DNA of 34,951 bases from Helicobacter bilis ATCC 51630 (GTDB lineage: Bacteria > Campylobacterota > Campylobacteria > Campylobacterales > Helicobacteraceae): positions 1 to 34,951 of the forward strand of contig NZ_JMKW01000026.1 in assembly GCF_000686565.1 (NCBI RefSeq). Direction: 5' to 3'. Positions within the stretch are counted from its first letter, which is position 1, and every line of letters begins with the position of its first letter. A program made the position numbers and the translations under genes. A model generated the notes under the pieces. The model had not been told where the DNA came from. It saw only the letters and a program-made list of their open reading frames with translations, and ran no database searches. This document shows positions 1-8,586 of the stretch, piece by piece.

Positions 1-1
1 T

Positions 2-346
2 CATCAAAAGTTGGGGCACACCATAGCGATTGTATCAGGTGGCTTTGAGATATATATTCGCATTTTTGCAAAGCATTTTGGGATTCAATATGTTGTGGCG
101 GTTTCGCTGGAGAGTAGTGAGGGGGTTTTAAGCGGCAATATGGCAGGTATTCATACGATGGAGCATAGAAAGCTTTATAAGTTATCACAAACACTTGATC
201 TATCAATGTATGATTTAGCACAAAGCTATGCGTATAGTGATTGCCCTAGTGATATTCCTTTGCTAAGTTTAGTGGGCAATGGCATTGTTGTAGAATGCGG
301 GAAAGATATAGAATGGGCGAAGATTTTGGGATTTGAGATTGTTTAG
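2..346 (+). CDS. HAD-IB family phosphatase, C-terminal part (5' end outside window)
   Basis: The reading frame is open to the window edge, so the gene starts upstream and only about 114 C-terminal residues are seen. The segment TIAIVSGGFEIY is the HAD motif II region (Ser followed by Gly-Gly-Phe). YSDCPSDIPLLSLVGN is the motif III/IV Asp pair that binds Mg2+. The spacing and the LVGN ending resemble the TIGR01490-type HAD-IB hydrolases more than classical SerB, whose motif reads GDGANDL. A small-molecule phosphomonoester hydrolase is the likely role; the substrate cannot be read. The TTG at 11 is an internal codon, not a credible start. Confidence 0.75.
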   Translation, partial: HQKLGHTIAIVSGGFEIYIRIFAKHFGIQYVVAVSLESSEGVLSGNMAGIHTMEHRKLYKLSQTLDLSMYDLAQSYAYSDCPSDIPLLSLVGNGIVVECGKDIEWAKILGFEIV

Positions 347-804
347 GATTTTTGCTTGAACTACCAGTCCTAAACACAACTTAACCACACATTAGCACCA
401 ACAAAGGCCACTCTTTTTTTTGATAGCCCATAAAGTAAAACTTCTTTGGAAAATCATTGCAAGATACTTCCGCAGAATTTTTGTCCATGTTCTTTTTGGA
501 ATCTCAATCACTTGGGTGGATGCAGGGTGCAAGGGTGCAGTTTGATAAGAATCTAATTGTCAATAACTATAGCTTTAACCTTGCAGCCCACTCATTAGAA
601 TTCAAATCTTGTATATTCCCATAAATATGTATCACTAAAAAAAGATTAGGTAATAATGCAATCTCTTTGTTATGCAAAGGATATGCTCAGTTTGATTAAA
701 TTTGCTATAGATTTGAGTGAGAGATATAACTACTATCATAAAGATAGCGGTGTGTGTTTATGCGGTGGGTTGCAAACAAGATTATCACACACAAAGGCTA
801 CATG
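347..804. other. 458-base stretch without an intact gene
   Basis: It separates the HAD gene from the convergent outer-membrane protein gene. It holds a 16-base word shared with the kinase insertion near 11105 (about 460-478), a GGGTGG-type repeat word near 511-540, and a decayed minus-strand copy of the 5' part of the pgpA-like gene (about 567-745). No RNA gene or strong terminator was seen. Confidence 0.6.
567..745 (-). pseudogene. Decayed duplicate of the 5' part of the pgpA-like gene
   Basis: On the minus strand, 686 down to 570 reads YPLHNKEIALLPNLFLVIHI, then YGNIQDLNSNE, then stops. The pgpA-like protein at 1749-2441 reads YPITLHNKETALLLSLFLAVYLYKNMQDLES at the same place. The nucleotide match is also clear (TAATGCA, CTCTTT and TTATGCAAAG shared in order) and weakens upstream to about 745. 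An in-frame TGA just before the match and the missing C-terminal half show it is a relic. An outer-membrane protein gene now separates it from the longer copy. Confidence 0.65.
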
Positions 805-1521
805 CTAGAAAATGTAGCTATATCCTATTGTTGTGATGAGATTTCTTGTTGTGGTTGTTTCTGTTGGATTGCCTTGTTGAGCTGGTGCTACATATTTAAC
901 ACCTAAAGTTGGTATTTTAAAGCCCAACTCAAAGCGATGATGATTATTTGCAGTGAGACTTAGCCCTAGATTTATAGGTAGGATAAAGCCATCGCCTTGC
1001 GGTGTTGTTGTGTTTGTTATAACACCGCCATCAGTTGCTTTGCTGGTGCTATTCATTGTCGCATAGCCAAGTCCAATACCCGCATACGCTCCAAATGCAA
1101 AGGTATCAGAGCTTAGGATATTAAGCAAAACATCGACATTTACACTAATCGCATGAGATGAATCCAGTGTGGTTGTATCGGTGATTTGATTTTGTTGTCC
1201 TGTTTCTGTGGTTGTTGTTTTTGTATGATTGTGGTTAAAGCCATAGTTATAATCCAAATAGCCACGCAAACCAAAGAAGTCAGTCAGCATATAGTTATAA
1301 CCCAACTGCACGCCGATATTAAGATAGCTTGGTGCTATGGTTGTATCTTTTGTTTCGGTTTGTTGTCCTGTTTCCGCGCTTGTTCTTTTTTCAAAACTTA
1401 CTGAATAGCCCGTATTAATCCCAGCAAAAAAGCCATTGCCATCACCCTCATCAGCCAACATGAAGCTTGGCGTAGAGATTAGTGCTAGTGTTATTGCTAC
1501 TTTTCCAAATCGTTTATACAT
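805..1521 (-). CDS. Outer membrane beta-barrel protein (Helicobacter OMP type)
   Basis: This 238-residue protein has a signal peptide (KRFGKVAITLALISTPSFMLA, cleavage near residue 23) and then FFAGINTGYS, the aromatic/Gly opening strand of small Helicobacter OMPs. Amphipathic strands alternate with Thr/Gln-rich loops around residues 50-58 and 105-115. It ends GYSYIF with the C-terminal Phe that guides outer-membrane assembly. An AAGGGG ribosome site sits 7 bases before the ATG. A T13 tract overlaps the expected -35 region, so transcription may be phase-variable. It could serve in adhesion, porin or structural roles; the sequence does not say which. Confidence 0.8.
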   Translation of the reverse strand: MYKRFGKVAITLALISTPSFMLADEGDGNGFFAGINTGYSVSFEKRTSAETGQQTETKDTTIAPSYLNIGVQLGYNYMLTDFFGLRGYLDYNYGFNHNHTKTTTTETGQQNQITDTTTLDSSHAISVNVDVLLNILSSDTFAFGAYAGIGLGYATMNSTSKATDGGVITNTTTPQGDGFILPINLGLSLTANNHHRFELGFKIPTLGVKYVAPAQQGNPTETTTTRNLITTIGYSYIF

Positions 1522-1578
1522 GATAAACCCCTTTTAATCACTTAAAATATTTGCATTTTGTTGTAAGATGCGTGAATT

Positions 1579-1606
1579 ATTGTAACACAACTCAAAAAAA
1601 AAAAAA
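1579..1606 (-). promoter_or_regulatory. OMP promoter with T13 tract over the -35 region
   Basis: On the minus strand a TACAAT -10 (1579-1584) lies about 58 bases before the OMP start. A run of 13 T (1594-1606) begins 9 bases upstream of the -10 and covers where a -35 would lie. Poly-T tracts in this position set promoter strength in Helicobacter adhesin genes such as sabA (family knowledge). Length variation in this tract is inferred. Confidence 0.5.
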
Positions 1607-1748
1607 CGATTTATGTAATATTTATAACTATTTTTTGTAAAAACTATGATATTTTTACAAAATTACTCAAATCACGGAATCTTGTGTATAAATATCTATT
1701 AGTCTTTTAATCATGCTTAAAATAAAGTTTAGTTAGCACATTTGCAAA

Positions 1749-2441
1749 TTAAGAAAATTTTACTGAAATATAATAGAGTATCATAACACTTGCACCGCTT
1801 AATACGCCATGCAAAATCGCCCCTAGAATGCTGCCTAGTATTTTGTTTGGCTTTAGGTTATAGAATCTGCCTATTAAACTTGGCTTGTAATAATCATAGA
1901 TTCTTATAAAAATGCAACCAATAAGGGCTTCTAAGATATACATTTGCCATGTTGCAAAGACAAATAAACACGCACAAAAAAGGCTTATCATAAGCTGGAT
2001 TATAGCAAAGTCGTGTGGTATGAGTGGTTTAGCTTGGTTTGTGTTTATGGAATCTTGTGTGTTGCTGGATTCTTGTGTTAAGTTGGCATTATTTATAGGA
2101 TTAGATTCTGTGTTATTTGTAGGGTTAAGATTAGAATCTATGTTTGGGTTAGAGTCCTTATGATTAATTTCTAAGTTTTTAGATGTTTCGCTACGCTCAA
2201 CATGACAAGCTGTTTTAGAATCTAGTTTATTGCTATTTTGTGCCGACTCGTTTGGGTTAGATTCTAAATCTTGCATATTTTTATAAAGATATACTGCTAA
2301 AAAGAGACTAAGCAATAATGCAGTCTCTTTATTATGCAAAGTGATGGGATAAATAATAATAAAGCCCAAAATATTTGCAATGATTTTTTGCAATACTAAA
2401 GGCTTTATCTTATCAAAAATATAAAGATGAAAAAATTTCAT
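1749..2441 (-). CDS. pgpA: PgpA-like membrane protein with altered catalytic motifs
   Basis: The 230-residue protein has hydrophobic segments near 20-52, 145-180 and 205-226. The C-terminal signature IRIYDYYKPSLIGR (180-192) matches the phosphatidylglycerophosphatase A signature (R-x-x-D-x-x-K-P), and the position next to the ATP-sulfurylase-like gene matches Cj1610. However, the usual PKAPGT segment, the DE-x-G motif and the DD-x-x-A-G motif are not visible; the last reads GAILHGVLSG. Residues about 61-138 are a Ser/Asn/Glu-rich insertion containing a CHVERSETS repeat. TAAGG lies 7 bases before the ATG. It is either an inactive or repurposed paralogue, or a lineage where PgpA function has decayed. 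The symbol rests on synteny and the one signature. Confidence 0.5.
   Translation of the reverse strand: MKFFHLYIFDKIKPLVLQKIIANILGFIIIYPITLHNKETALLLSLFLAVYLYKNMQDLESNPNESAQNSNKLDSKTACHVERSETSKNLEINHKDSNPNIDSNLNPTNNTESNPINNANLTQESSNTQDSINTNQAKPLIPHDFAIIQLMISLFCACLFVFATWQMYILEALIGCIFIRIYDYYKPSLIGRFYNLKPNKILGSILGAILHGVLSGASVMILYYISVKFS
2181..2210 (-). repeat. CHVERSE interspersed repeat, copy 1 (in pgpA-like gene)
   Basis: The minus strand reads TGTCATGTTGAGCGTAGCGA then AACATCT, translated as CHVERSETSK. The same word occurs near 8760, 15461, 15505, 15646 and 23688, with a divergent form near 15710. Here it is in frame inside the non-conserved linker. Confidence 0.8.
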
Positions 2442-2466
2442 TGTATGCCTTATAAATGAAACAACA

Positions 2467-3654
2467 TTAATTGAGTGAGGTTGTTTGATAAAGTTGCATA
2501 AGCTTTAGATAAAACTCCTCTTCACCGCTATTTTGTATAATCCCGCTAGATGGTAAAATATCATAATACAATCTATCTAAATCCTTGAATCTATGTGGGA
2601 ACAAAGATGAAAGCAATATTGCTGAAATCTGCCTTCTCACAAGCATAGCAGGGGGTAAAAGCCCTAGTCTAAAGAACTCGACAAAAGATTCTGCATTATA
2701 GTTAATGTGATGATGATGTCCATGCGGACAAGTATGGATTGAGACAAGTGTTTTACACACATCACAATATACATATTCTGGTAAAATCTCAACTTCTATA
2801 TTCATACCTGTGAGAGAATCAAAGATAGAATGCACTTCATTATCTAAATAATACACAGATAAGCCGCGATTATTCTCGCCAACAAGCAGTTTATTGCAAC
2901 CAAAATTCCTTGCTACAATGGCATTCATAATCATGCGATTCTGCCCTGCATACAGATAGGTATCATCATGCGGGATAATGATAACTCGCTCTTTCATAAG
3001 ATAATTATCTATCAAAAATTCCATACATTTTAAACGCAAGTTATATTCTATCAAGTCGCTTTTATGTGGTTTGAGTAAAAATACGACTAAGAGATCACAC
3101 TCTTCTAAAGCGTCTCGCATAATTTTTTCATGGATTCTATGCAGGGGAGAAGCACTCATTACAATACCTGCGATATTTTTAGCACTAAGTGTAGCTATGC
3201 GTTGGGCTAGTCGTTTTTTGTGCTTTATAATGTCGTTATTTGTGAGTGTGTATTTACCGCTAACGCAAATTTCGCCTATTCTAGATTCTATATCTTGTAT
3301 GCGTTTGGAGGCAAAATCACCACCCATTATCTTATTTATCCGCTCTTGCTTATTAATGCTAAATACAGAATCTACGATAATGCTACCTGAAGTCTCACCA
3401 TCTGTTATAAGCTCGATTTTATCGCCCTTTTTTGCCTTTTGTAAGACTTCACTATTGCGTCTGCCACTAGGGCTTAAGAGAAAAGGGCAAGGATAGCTCT
3501 GGTCTTTATAGACACCGCTTGTATTGACTGCTTTCATTTGTGCTTCATTCATAAGCTCTGTTACAGGATAGAGTAAGCCCTCTTGTGCGAGATTTAGGAC
3601 TGAAATCGCTTCTTTATCGATATAGAGTTGTTTATTTTTTTCTTGAGATGCCAT
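2467..3654 (-). CDS. ATP-sulfurylase (Sat)-like protein lacking catalytic signatures
   Basis: The 395-residue protein has the ATP-sulfurylase layout: an N-terminal PUA-like domain (about 1-155), then a nucleotidyl-transferase fold. At 166-176 it reads MSASPLHRIHE, which keeps the P-L-H-R-x-H-E part of the family motif but has MSAS where active enzymes have QTRN. The GRDHAG loop is GENNRG (259-264). A Cys cluster is kept (C297, C300, C309-P-H), but the following ISGT-R is replaced by INYNAES. Sulfate activation therefore looks unlikely. Its ATG overlaps the upstream regulator gene by 23 bases, with AAGGAAG before it, so the two are probably translationally coupled. The Cj1609 protein occupies the same position in Campylobacter; its function is not known to me. 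Confidence 0.7.
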   Translation of the reverse strand: MASQEKNKQLYIDKEAISVLNLAQEGLLYPVTELMNEAQMKAVNTSGVYKDQSYPCPFLLSPSGRRNSEVLQKAKKGDKIELITDGETSGSIIVDSVFSINKQERINKIMGGDFASKRIQDIESRIGEICVSGKYTLTNNDIIKHKKRLAQRIATLSAKNIAGIVMSASPLHRIHEKIMRDALEECDLLVVFLLKPHKSDLIEYNLRLKCMEFLIDNYLMKERVIIIPHDDTYLYAGQNRMIMNAIVARNFGCNKLLVGENNRGLSVYYLDNEVHSIFDSLTGMNIEVEILPEYVYCDVCKTLVSIHTCPHGHHHHINYNAESFVEFFRLGLLPPAMLVRRQISAILLSSLFPHRFKDLDRLYYDILPSSGIIQNSGEEEFYLKLMQLYQTTSLN

Positions 3655-4507
3655 ATTTCTTCCTTTTTTCCCATAAGCTTTTGCGGCTCATGCCAAGTTT
3701 TTTTGCTAACTCCACATCTGGATATCGCCCCTCAAATTTTGTGATAACAATCCTTTCATATTCTTTAATGGATAGAATCTCACTGCCAATTTCAAGATTG
3801 TTAGCCATATTTGTAATATCTACAATATGCGGAAAGGATACTAAATCATCAGAAATCATTGAGATAATAAGGCGATAGTTTGCCATTTTTTCCAAAAAAT
3901 CCTTTTTTTCTTGCTTCTTTAGATTCTCACAATTTGTAATGTAATAGACTTTATTTTTTTGAAACTCATAATCACTCCATGAGATACTCTTAAGGCTTAT
4001 AAACTCAAACCTTAGTTTTCTCTCAATCGCATATTTCATCGCATAAATATCCGCACTTCTTTGAGAACTAGCCTTAATTAGAATCGGCGGATTGTATTGG
4101 GGCAGGGTTGGCGTTTGTAATTCATTTTGTATGAAAGTGAAATAGTTTTTAAAGAATCTAATGTCTTCAGCAAGTTCTTTAAAGCCTTTGTAATGCTCGA
4201 TTTTTCTTACTAGCTCGTCCATTATAAAAGGCTTAATAATATAGTCTTTTGCTCCCATTTTAAGAGGCTTTGATACGGTATCATCGCTGACATAGGATAC
4301 CATAAGAATGATTATGGCGTCTTTATGTGTTTCAATAATATCTCTATAATCTGCGGTGCTTGTAGAGAGTAGCACAATGTCAAATCCCGTGCGATTTACC
4401 GCCTCTTCAAGTGAAGAAGTGATAAATGATACATGCCCACCATCTGCTAATTTACTTGCTATACTTTGGGCTAAATAAGTTTCACTCTCAATAATCAAAA
4501 CATTCAT
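3632..4507 (-). CDS. Atypical orphan response regulator, HP1021/Cj1608 type
   Basis: The 291-residue protein has an N-terminal receiver-like domain (1 to about 115). The phosphoacceptor Asp is replaced by Ser48 (DIVLLS), while the Lys of DYIIKPF is kept. Residues 115-240 form a linker domain. The C-terminus LAKKLGMSRKSLWEKRKKYG is a Fis-like helix-turn-helix. HP1021 and Cj1608 have this architecture; they act without phosphorylation, bind oriC and control redox or energy genes (family knowledge). The position between ispDF and the Sat-like gene is the expected one. No cognate kinase is nearby. Confidence 0.85.
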   Translation of the reverse strand: MNVLIIESETYLAQSIASKLADGGHVSFITSSLEEAVNRTGFDIVLLSTSTADYRDIIETHKDAIIILMVSYVSDDTVSKPLKMGAKDYIIKPFIMDELVRKIEHYKGFKELAEDIRFFKNYFTFIQNELQTPTLPQYNPPILIKASSQRSADIYAMKYAIERKLRFEFISLKSISWSDYEFQKNKVYYITNCENLKKQEKKDFLEKMANYRLIISMISDDLVSFPHIVDITNMANNLEIGSEILSIKEYERIVITKFEGRYPDVELAKKLGMSRKSLWEKRKKYGISRKK

Positions 4508-4650
4508 ACATATCCTTTTTTCAAAGTTTTAGGGATCTTTCTTAGCAATAAGATTCTTTTTGCTTAAAATTTCTTTTTATTTAGAATCTTTGTCATATAA
4601 AAATCTTTCTTGCATACTTCCTTTCCTAAACTTTATTTAATTTCATGGGT

Positions 4651-6105
4651 TTAATATAGCTTCCTTGCTTTAAGTTGGGCTATGCTATTTACTAGCACGC
4701 CTTCTTTTCTTCCCACAAAGCCTAAGCCCTCTGCCGTGCTAGCCTTTATGCTGACACACATTTTTGGTAAGTAAAGAATATTAGCTAGGACTTCTTGCAT
4801 TTGTGCTTTATAGGGCGAGATTCTAGGGGTTTGAGCTGTGATTGTAATATCAAGGTTAATGAGTTCTAATCCAACGCTTAAGCAATAATCATAAACTTCT
4901 TTTAATAGAATTTTAGAATCTATGTTTTTAAACTCGTCCTTACTATCAGGGAAAAGCTCACCTATATCGCCATAGTTCATAGCCCCAAGTATAGAATCTA
5001 TAATCGCATGTATAGCCACATCGCCATCGCTATGGGCTTTGAAACCCATGCTAGATTCTATCTTTACCCCGCACAGATACATATCTTTAGAATCTATAAA
5101 GCCATGTATATCGCTACCATAGCCTATGAGAGTGTCGCTTTTATTATGTGCGTTTGCGTGATATAGCTTCTTTAATAAATGCAAGTCATCATGGTATGTA
5201 AGCTTTGTCATATCTTTACTGCCGATAACAAAGCCAAGATTAGAATCTTTAAGTGAGAGTATTGCAGTGCTTTCATCGCTAAAGTCAATCTCTTTTGTAA
5301 AAGATTCTAGAATCTTTTGTGTTTTTGTGATTTGGGGCGTTTGGATAAGCTTTAACTTCTCCCTCTCTATTGCTTTATGTGTATTATTTGTAGAATCATA
5401 CATGAGTGTTGTATCACTCACTTGCAAATACGGCACAATGCAGTCAAAATCTTCATTCATAAATAAAGATAACATATCATGCAATACATGCCTTTTTGTA
5501 TCAAATCTCGCACAATCATTGACAATTATATGCGTGCTTTCTACATGTTGCAGGGCATTTTTTAGAGATTGAAAGCGAGTGTTACCACCGCAAACTATTT
5601 CAAGAGCGATTTTATACTCTTTATCATTGATATGAAAATACAAAGCATTTGATATGAGTTTTTTCATATAGAATATATCTTTTTTAGAAGCTGTGATGAT
5701 TATCTTTTGTAAAGGTGTTGTTGCGTAATGCGTTTGAGAATCTTGGATTAGATTCTGTGTATCTATGGATTTGTTTGGATTAGATTCGCTATTTTTATTG
5801 TTACATTTTGTGTCATTTTTGCCTTGATGGGTATTTGTGTGTGTTGCATTTTCTGCTTGTTGTAATGTATTAAGTATGTCTAGTATCTGTGAAGCAAGAT
5901 TATGTGTTACAAAATACCACAAAGGCATAGTCCCAAGCCTTAGCCATTGTTTCTTTGTAGATGGTTTATTGCTAGATTCTATATTTTCATTATGAAATGT
6001 GTGATTAAAGTGTGTATTTGCATGTAATGTGCCTTTTGCCCTGCTACTGCAAAATCGCACAGAATCTCCAGCTGCCATGATAATAAGCGTTATATCCTTC
6101 ATCAT
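4651..6105 (-). CDS. ispDF: Bifunctional MEP cytidylyltransferase / MECDP synthase IspDF
   Basis: The 484-residue protein carries out steps 3 and 5 of the MEP isoprenoid pathway: MEP to CDP-ME, and CDP-ME 2-phosphate to ME-2,4-cyclodiphosphate. The N-terminal IspD part starts with LIIMAAGDSVRF, a G-rich CTP loop, and has VNDCARF (the usual V-x-D-x-x-R). The IspF part, from about residue 325, has YGSDIHGF (metal D-x-H), GFKAHSDGDVAIHAIIDSI, GDIGELFPD and STAEGLGFVGR. It is longer than usual because of two Asn/Ser/Thr/His-rich insertions, at about 25-50 and 82-130. They fall in IspD surface loops and probably do not stop activity. Two adjacent ATG codons follow an AAGGAAAA site. Confidence 0.93.
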   Translation of the reverse strand: MMKDITLIIMAAGDSVRFCSSRAKGTLHANTHFNHTFHNENIESSNKPSTKKQWLRLGTMPLWYFVTHNLASQILDILNTLQQAENATHTNTHQGKNDTKCNNKNSESNPNKSIDTQNLIQDSQTHYATTPLQKIIITASKKDIFYMKKLISNALYFHINDKEYKIALEIVCGGNTRFQSLKNALQHVESTHIIVNDCARFDTKRHVLHDMLSLFMNEDFDCIVPYLQVSDTTLMYDSTNNTHKAIEREKLKLIQTPQITKTQKILESFTKEIDFSDESTAILSLKDSNLGFVIGSKDMTKLTYHDDLHLLKKLYHANAHNKSDTLIGYGSDIHGFIDSKDMYLCGVKIESSMGFKAHSDGDVAIHAIIDSILGAMNYGDIGELFPDSKDEFKNIDSKILLKEVYDYCLSVGLELINLDITITAQTPRISPYKAQMQEVLANILYLPKMCVSIKASTAEGLGFVGRKEGVLVNSIAQLKARKLY

Positions 6106-6366
6106 TTTTCCTTAAAAAATAAACACTTTATAAAACTTCACTCACATGCTAATAACTTTACTTAATGTTACCATATCTCATTTTTCAGTGCGATATGATA
6201 CAAAAAACATTTATCATTATATAATAAATCTGTAAAGTTTGTTACCATTTTATACAAAAACTCTATTTTATCGTTACTAGATTCAAAATTATATTGGGAT
6301 ATAGATAAAATCACACAAGTTTGCATTACACTTAGACTGAAATTACTCTATTTACAAAGGATTTGC
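6106..6366. other. Divergent intergenic region between ispDF and thiC
   Basis: This 261-base AT-rich region must hold the promoters of both genes. No TPP riboswitch core (CTGAGA plus the conserved ACCTGATCTGG-like segment) was found upstream of thiC. An AAAGGA ribosome site precedes the thiC ATG by 5 bases. Confidence 0.5.
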
Positions 6367-7728
6367 ATGAGTGAGAATTTACGAAATACATGGATAGAAA
6401 AAAGGGCAAATGATAAAATCAGGACACAGCTTTATTACGCAAAAAGGGGCATTATCACAGAAGAAATGCGATATGTTGCAAATGTTGAGAATCTTAGCCC
6501 AGAACTCATTAGAAAAGAAGTCGCAAGGGGCAGACTGATAATCCCTGCAAATATCAATCATAAGAATCTAGAGCCTATGGGTATTGGCGTAGCTTTGAAA
6601 ACAAAGATTAACTCAAACATTGGATCATCTCAAATCGTAGAAGACATTGATGAAGAGGTAGCAAAGCTTAAGACTTCAATCAAGTATGGTGCAGACACTG
6701 TTATGGATCTATCCACAGGTGGCGATTTAGACAAGATTAGAGAGGCTATTATACAGGCATCAAGCGTGCCTATTGGCACCGTGCCTATGTATCAGATTCT
6801 ACATGATGTGAAAAATGATGTGTTAAAACTAGATATTGAAACTATGCTTAGTGTATTAAGGAAACAGGCAAAGCAAGGGGTAAGCTACTTTACTATACAT
6901 TGTGGCTTTTTACTCGCACACATGCCAGCAGTCTCAAAGCGAAAAATGGGTATAGTCTCTCGTGGTGGTAGCCTTATGGCAAGTTGGATGCTACATTATC
7001 ACAAAGAAAATCCTTTTTATGAATATTTTGATGAGATTCTAAAAATCTGTCAAGAATATGATGTGTCTTTATCTTTAGGCGACTCTTTACGCCCGGGCTG
7101 TTTGGCTGATGCGAGTGATGAAGCACAATTTGCCGAGTTAAAGGTATTGGGCGAACTTGCAAAAAGGGCGTATGAAGCCGATGTGCAAGTAATGATTGAG
7201 GGTCCCGGTCATGTCCCGCTTAATCAAATAGAGCGAAATGTAGAATTGCAAAAAGAGTATTGCAATGAAGCACCATTTTATGTATTAGGACCGCTTGTTA
7301 CAGATATTGCCGCAGGATATGATCATATCGCAAGTGCCATTGGTGCGTGTGTAGCCGCGTGGAAAGGTGTAGCAATGCTATGCTATGTAACACCAAAAGA
7401 GCATTTAGGACTGCCAAACGCAAATGATGTGAGAGAGGGCATTATCGCGTATAAAATCGCCGCACACGCCGCAGATATTGCAAGAGGTAGAATTGGTGCA
7501 AGAGATAGAGATGATGCGATGAGTGATGCAAGGTATAGCTTTGATTGGAATAAGCAGTTTGAACTCGCCCTAGATGGCGACAGAGCGCAAGAATACCACG
7601 ATGAAGCCCTGCCACAAGAAGTCTTTAAAGACGCTGAATTTTGCTCAATGTGTGGTCCAAAATTTTGCAGCTATAAAATCACACAAGATATTTTTAAAAA
7701 CTATAAAGAAGAGAAATTGCCACAATAA
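6367..7728 (+). CDS. thiC: Phosphomethylpyrimidine synthase ThiC
   Basis: The 453-residue radical-SAM enzyme converts 5-aminoimidazole ribotide to HMP-P, the pyrimidine half of thiamin. Visible family blocks are [14 protein letters not shown] (about 109-122), [39 protein letters not shown] and [14 protein letters not shown]. The C-terminal 4Fe-4S motif is CSMCGPKFC (C-x2-C-x4-C) near 432-440. It lacks the long N-terminal extension of proteobacterial ThiC. It is monocistronic with a terminator behind it. Confidence 0.95.
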   Translation: MSENLRNTWIEKRANDKIRTQLYYAKRGIITEEMRYVANVENLSPELIRKEVARGRLIIPANINHKNLEPMGIGVALKTKINSNIGSSQIVEDIDEEVAKLKTSIKYGADTVMDLSTGGDLDKIREAIIQASSVPIGTVPMYQILHDVKNDVLKLDIETMLSVLRKQAKQGVSYFTIHCGFLLAHMPAVSKRKMGIVSRGGSLMASWMLHYHKENPFYEYFDEILKICQEYDVSLSLGDSLRPGCLADASDEAQFAELKVLGELAKRAYEADVQVMIEGPGHVPLNQIERNVELQKEYCNEAPFYVLGPLVTDIAAGYDHIASAIGACVAAWKGVAMLCYVTPKEHLGLPNANDVREGIIAYKIAAHAADIARGRIGARDRDDAMSDARYSFDWNKQFELALDGDRAQEYHDEALPQEVFKDAEFCSMCGPKFCSYKITQDIFKNYKEEKLPQ

Positions 7729-7769
7729 TGGCTTTTAGAATCTTTATGTTACTCACATTATCCATTTTT

Positions 7770-7796
7770 AAAGCTAGATTCTAGCTTTAATTTTTA
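7770..7796 (+). terminator. Rho-independent terminator after thiC
   Basis: AAAGCTAG and CTAGCTTT form a perfect 8-bp stem with loop ATT (7770-7788), followed two bases later by TTTTT. It lies about 42 bases after the thiC stop. The loop contains the common AGATTCT word. Confidence 0.6.
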
Positions 7797-7860
7797 GCGT
7801 TGTTTTTTGTGTTTGTTTCTTAAAATATAAGTTTTATTATCTCAATTTAAAAGGGCGGAT

Positions 7861-8586
7861 ATGTTATTAAAAAGTGCGTTTATAGCTTTGTTTTCACTTT
7901 ATAATGTCGATACAACCATGCTACAAGAATGCAAAAATGAAACAGACAAAATAAGCGGTTGTGTAAAGAGAGACTATCATTCAAATGGGAATCTTTGGAG
8001 AGAAAGACCATTTAAAAATGGTGATAAAGAAGGTATAGAAAAGTGGTATTATGAGAATGGGAATCTAGAAAAAGAAATGCCATTTAAAAATGATAAGGTA
8101 GAAGGTATAGCAAAAAGGTATGATAAAATGGGGAATTTACAAATAGAGGCATCATTTTTAAACGATAGGCGTCAAGGGGACATAAGATGCTATACAACAG
8201 ATAAAAAACTACTAGCCTTGCTTAAAGCTAAGAATGATAAGATTATAATAGGAAAGTGGTATTATGAAAATGGCAATATAAAGCTAGAAATAACATATAA
8301 AGATAGTAAGCAAGAAGGCGTTATGAAAATGTATGATACAGGTGGAAGATTACGAGCAGAAGTGTCAGCTTTAAATCGTGTATTGCATGGAGATACAAAA
8401 CTCTACACAGAAGATAAAAAGCTATTTGCCATAATAATGATGCGATATGGCGAGACTATATTCAGCAAATGCTTTAATGGCAGAGTCCTAACAGACAAAG
8501 AATTAAGTAGGCATAGTATATTAAATGATACCGAAAAAGCAATTAACTATCTACAAGATATATGCCTTAAAGAGAGTGATTCTTAG
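7861..8586 (+). CDS. YwqK-like / MORN-variant repeat protein
   Basis: The 241-residue protein is built from repeats of the form K-x-Y-Y/H-x-N-G-N-L-x-x-E-x-x-F/Y-K-N/D-x-x-x-E-G, at about residues 37-60, 60-83, 83-106, 137-160 and 160-183. These are typical of proteins annotated as YwqK-family antitoxins or MORN-variant repeats. A hydrophobic N-terminus (LLKSAFIALFSLYNV) could be a weak signal. AAGGGCGG precedes the ATG. No toxin partner is adjacent, so an antitoxin role is not supported. Confidence 0.65.
   Translation: MLLKSAFIALFSLYNVDTTMLQECKNETDKISGCVKRDYHSNGNLWRERPFKNGDKEGIEKWYYENGNLEKEMPFKNDKVEGIAKRYDKMGNLQIEASFLNDRRQGDIRCYTTDKKLLALLKAKNDKIIIGKWYYENGNIKLEITYKDSKQEGVMKMYDTGGRLRAEVSALNRVLHGDTKLYTEDKKLFAIIMMRYGETIFSKCFNGRVLTDKELSRHSILNDTEKAINYLQDICLKESDS

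Noticed and set aside
6106-6366. TPP riboswitch upstream of thiC
   Set aside because: The conserved core sequences of the aptamer are not present in the 261-base gap.
7861-8586. Toxin-antitoxin pair at the YwqK-like gene
   Set aside because: No partner gene lies beside it; only the repeat type recalls annotated antitoxins.
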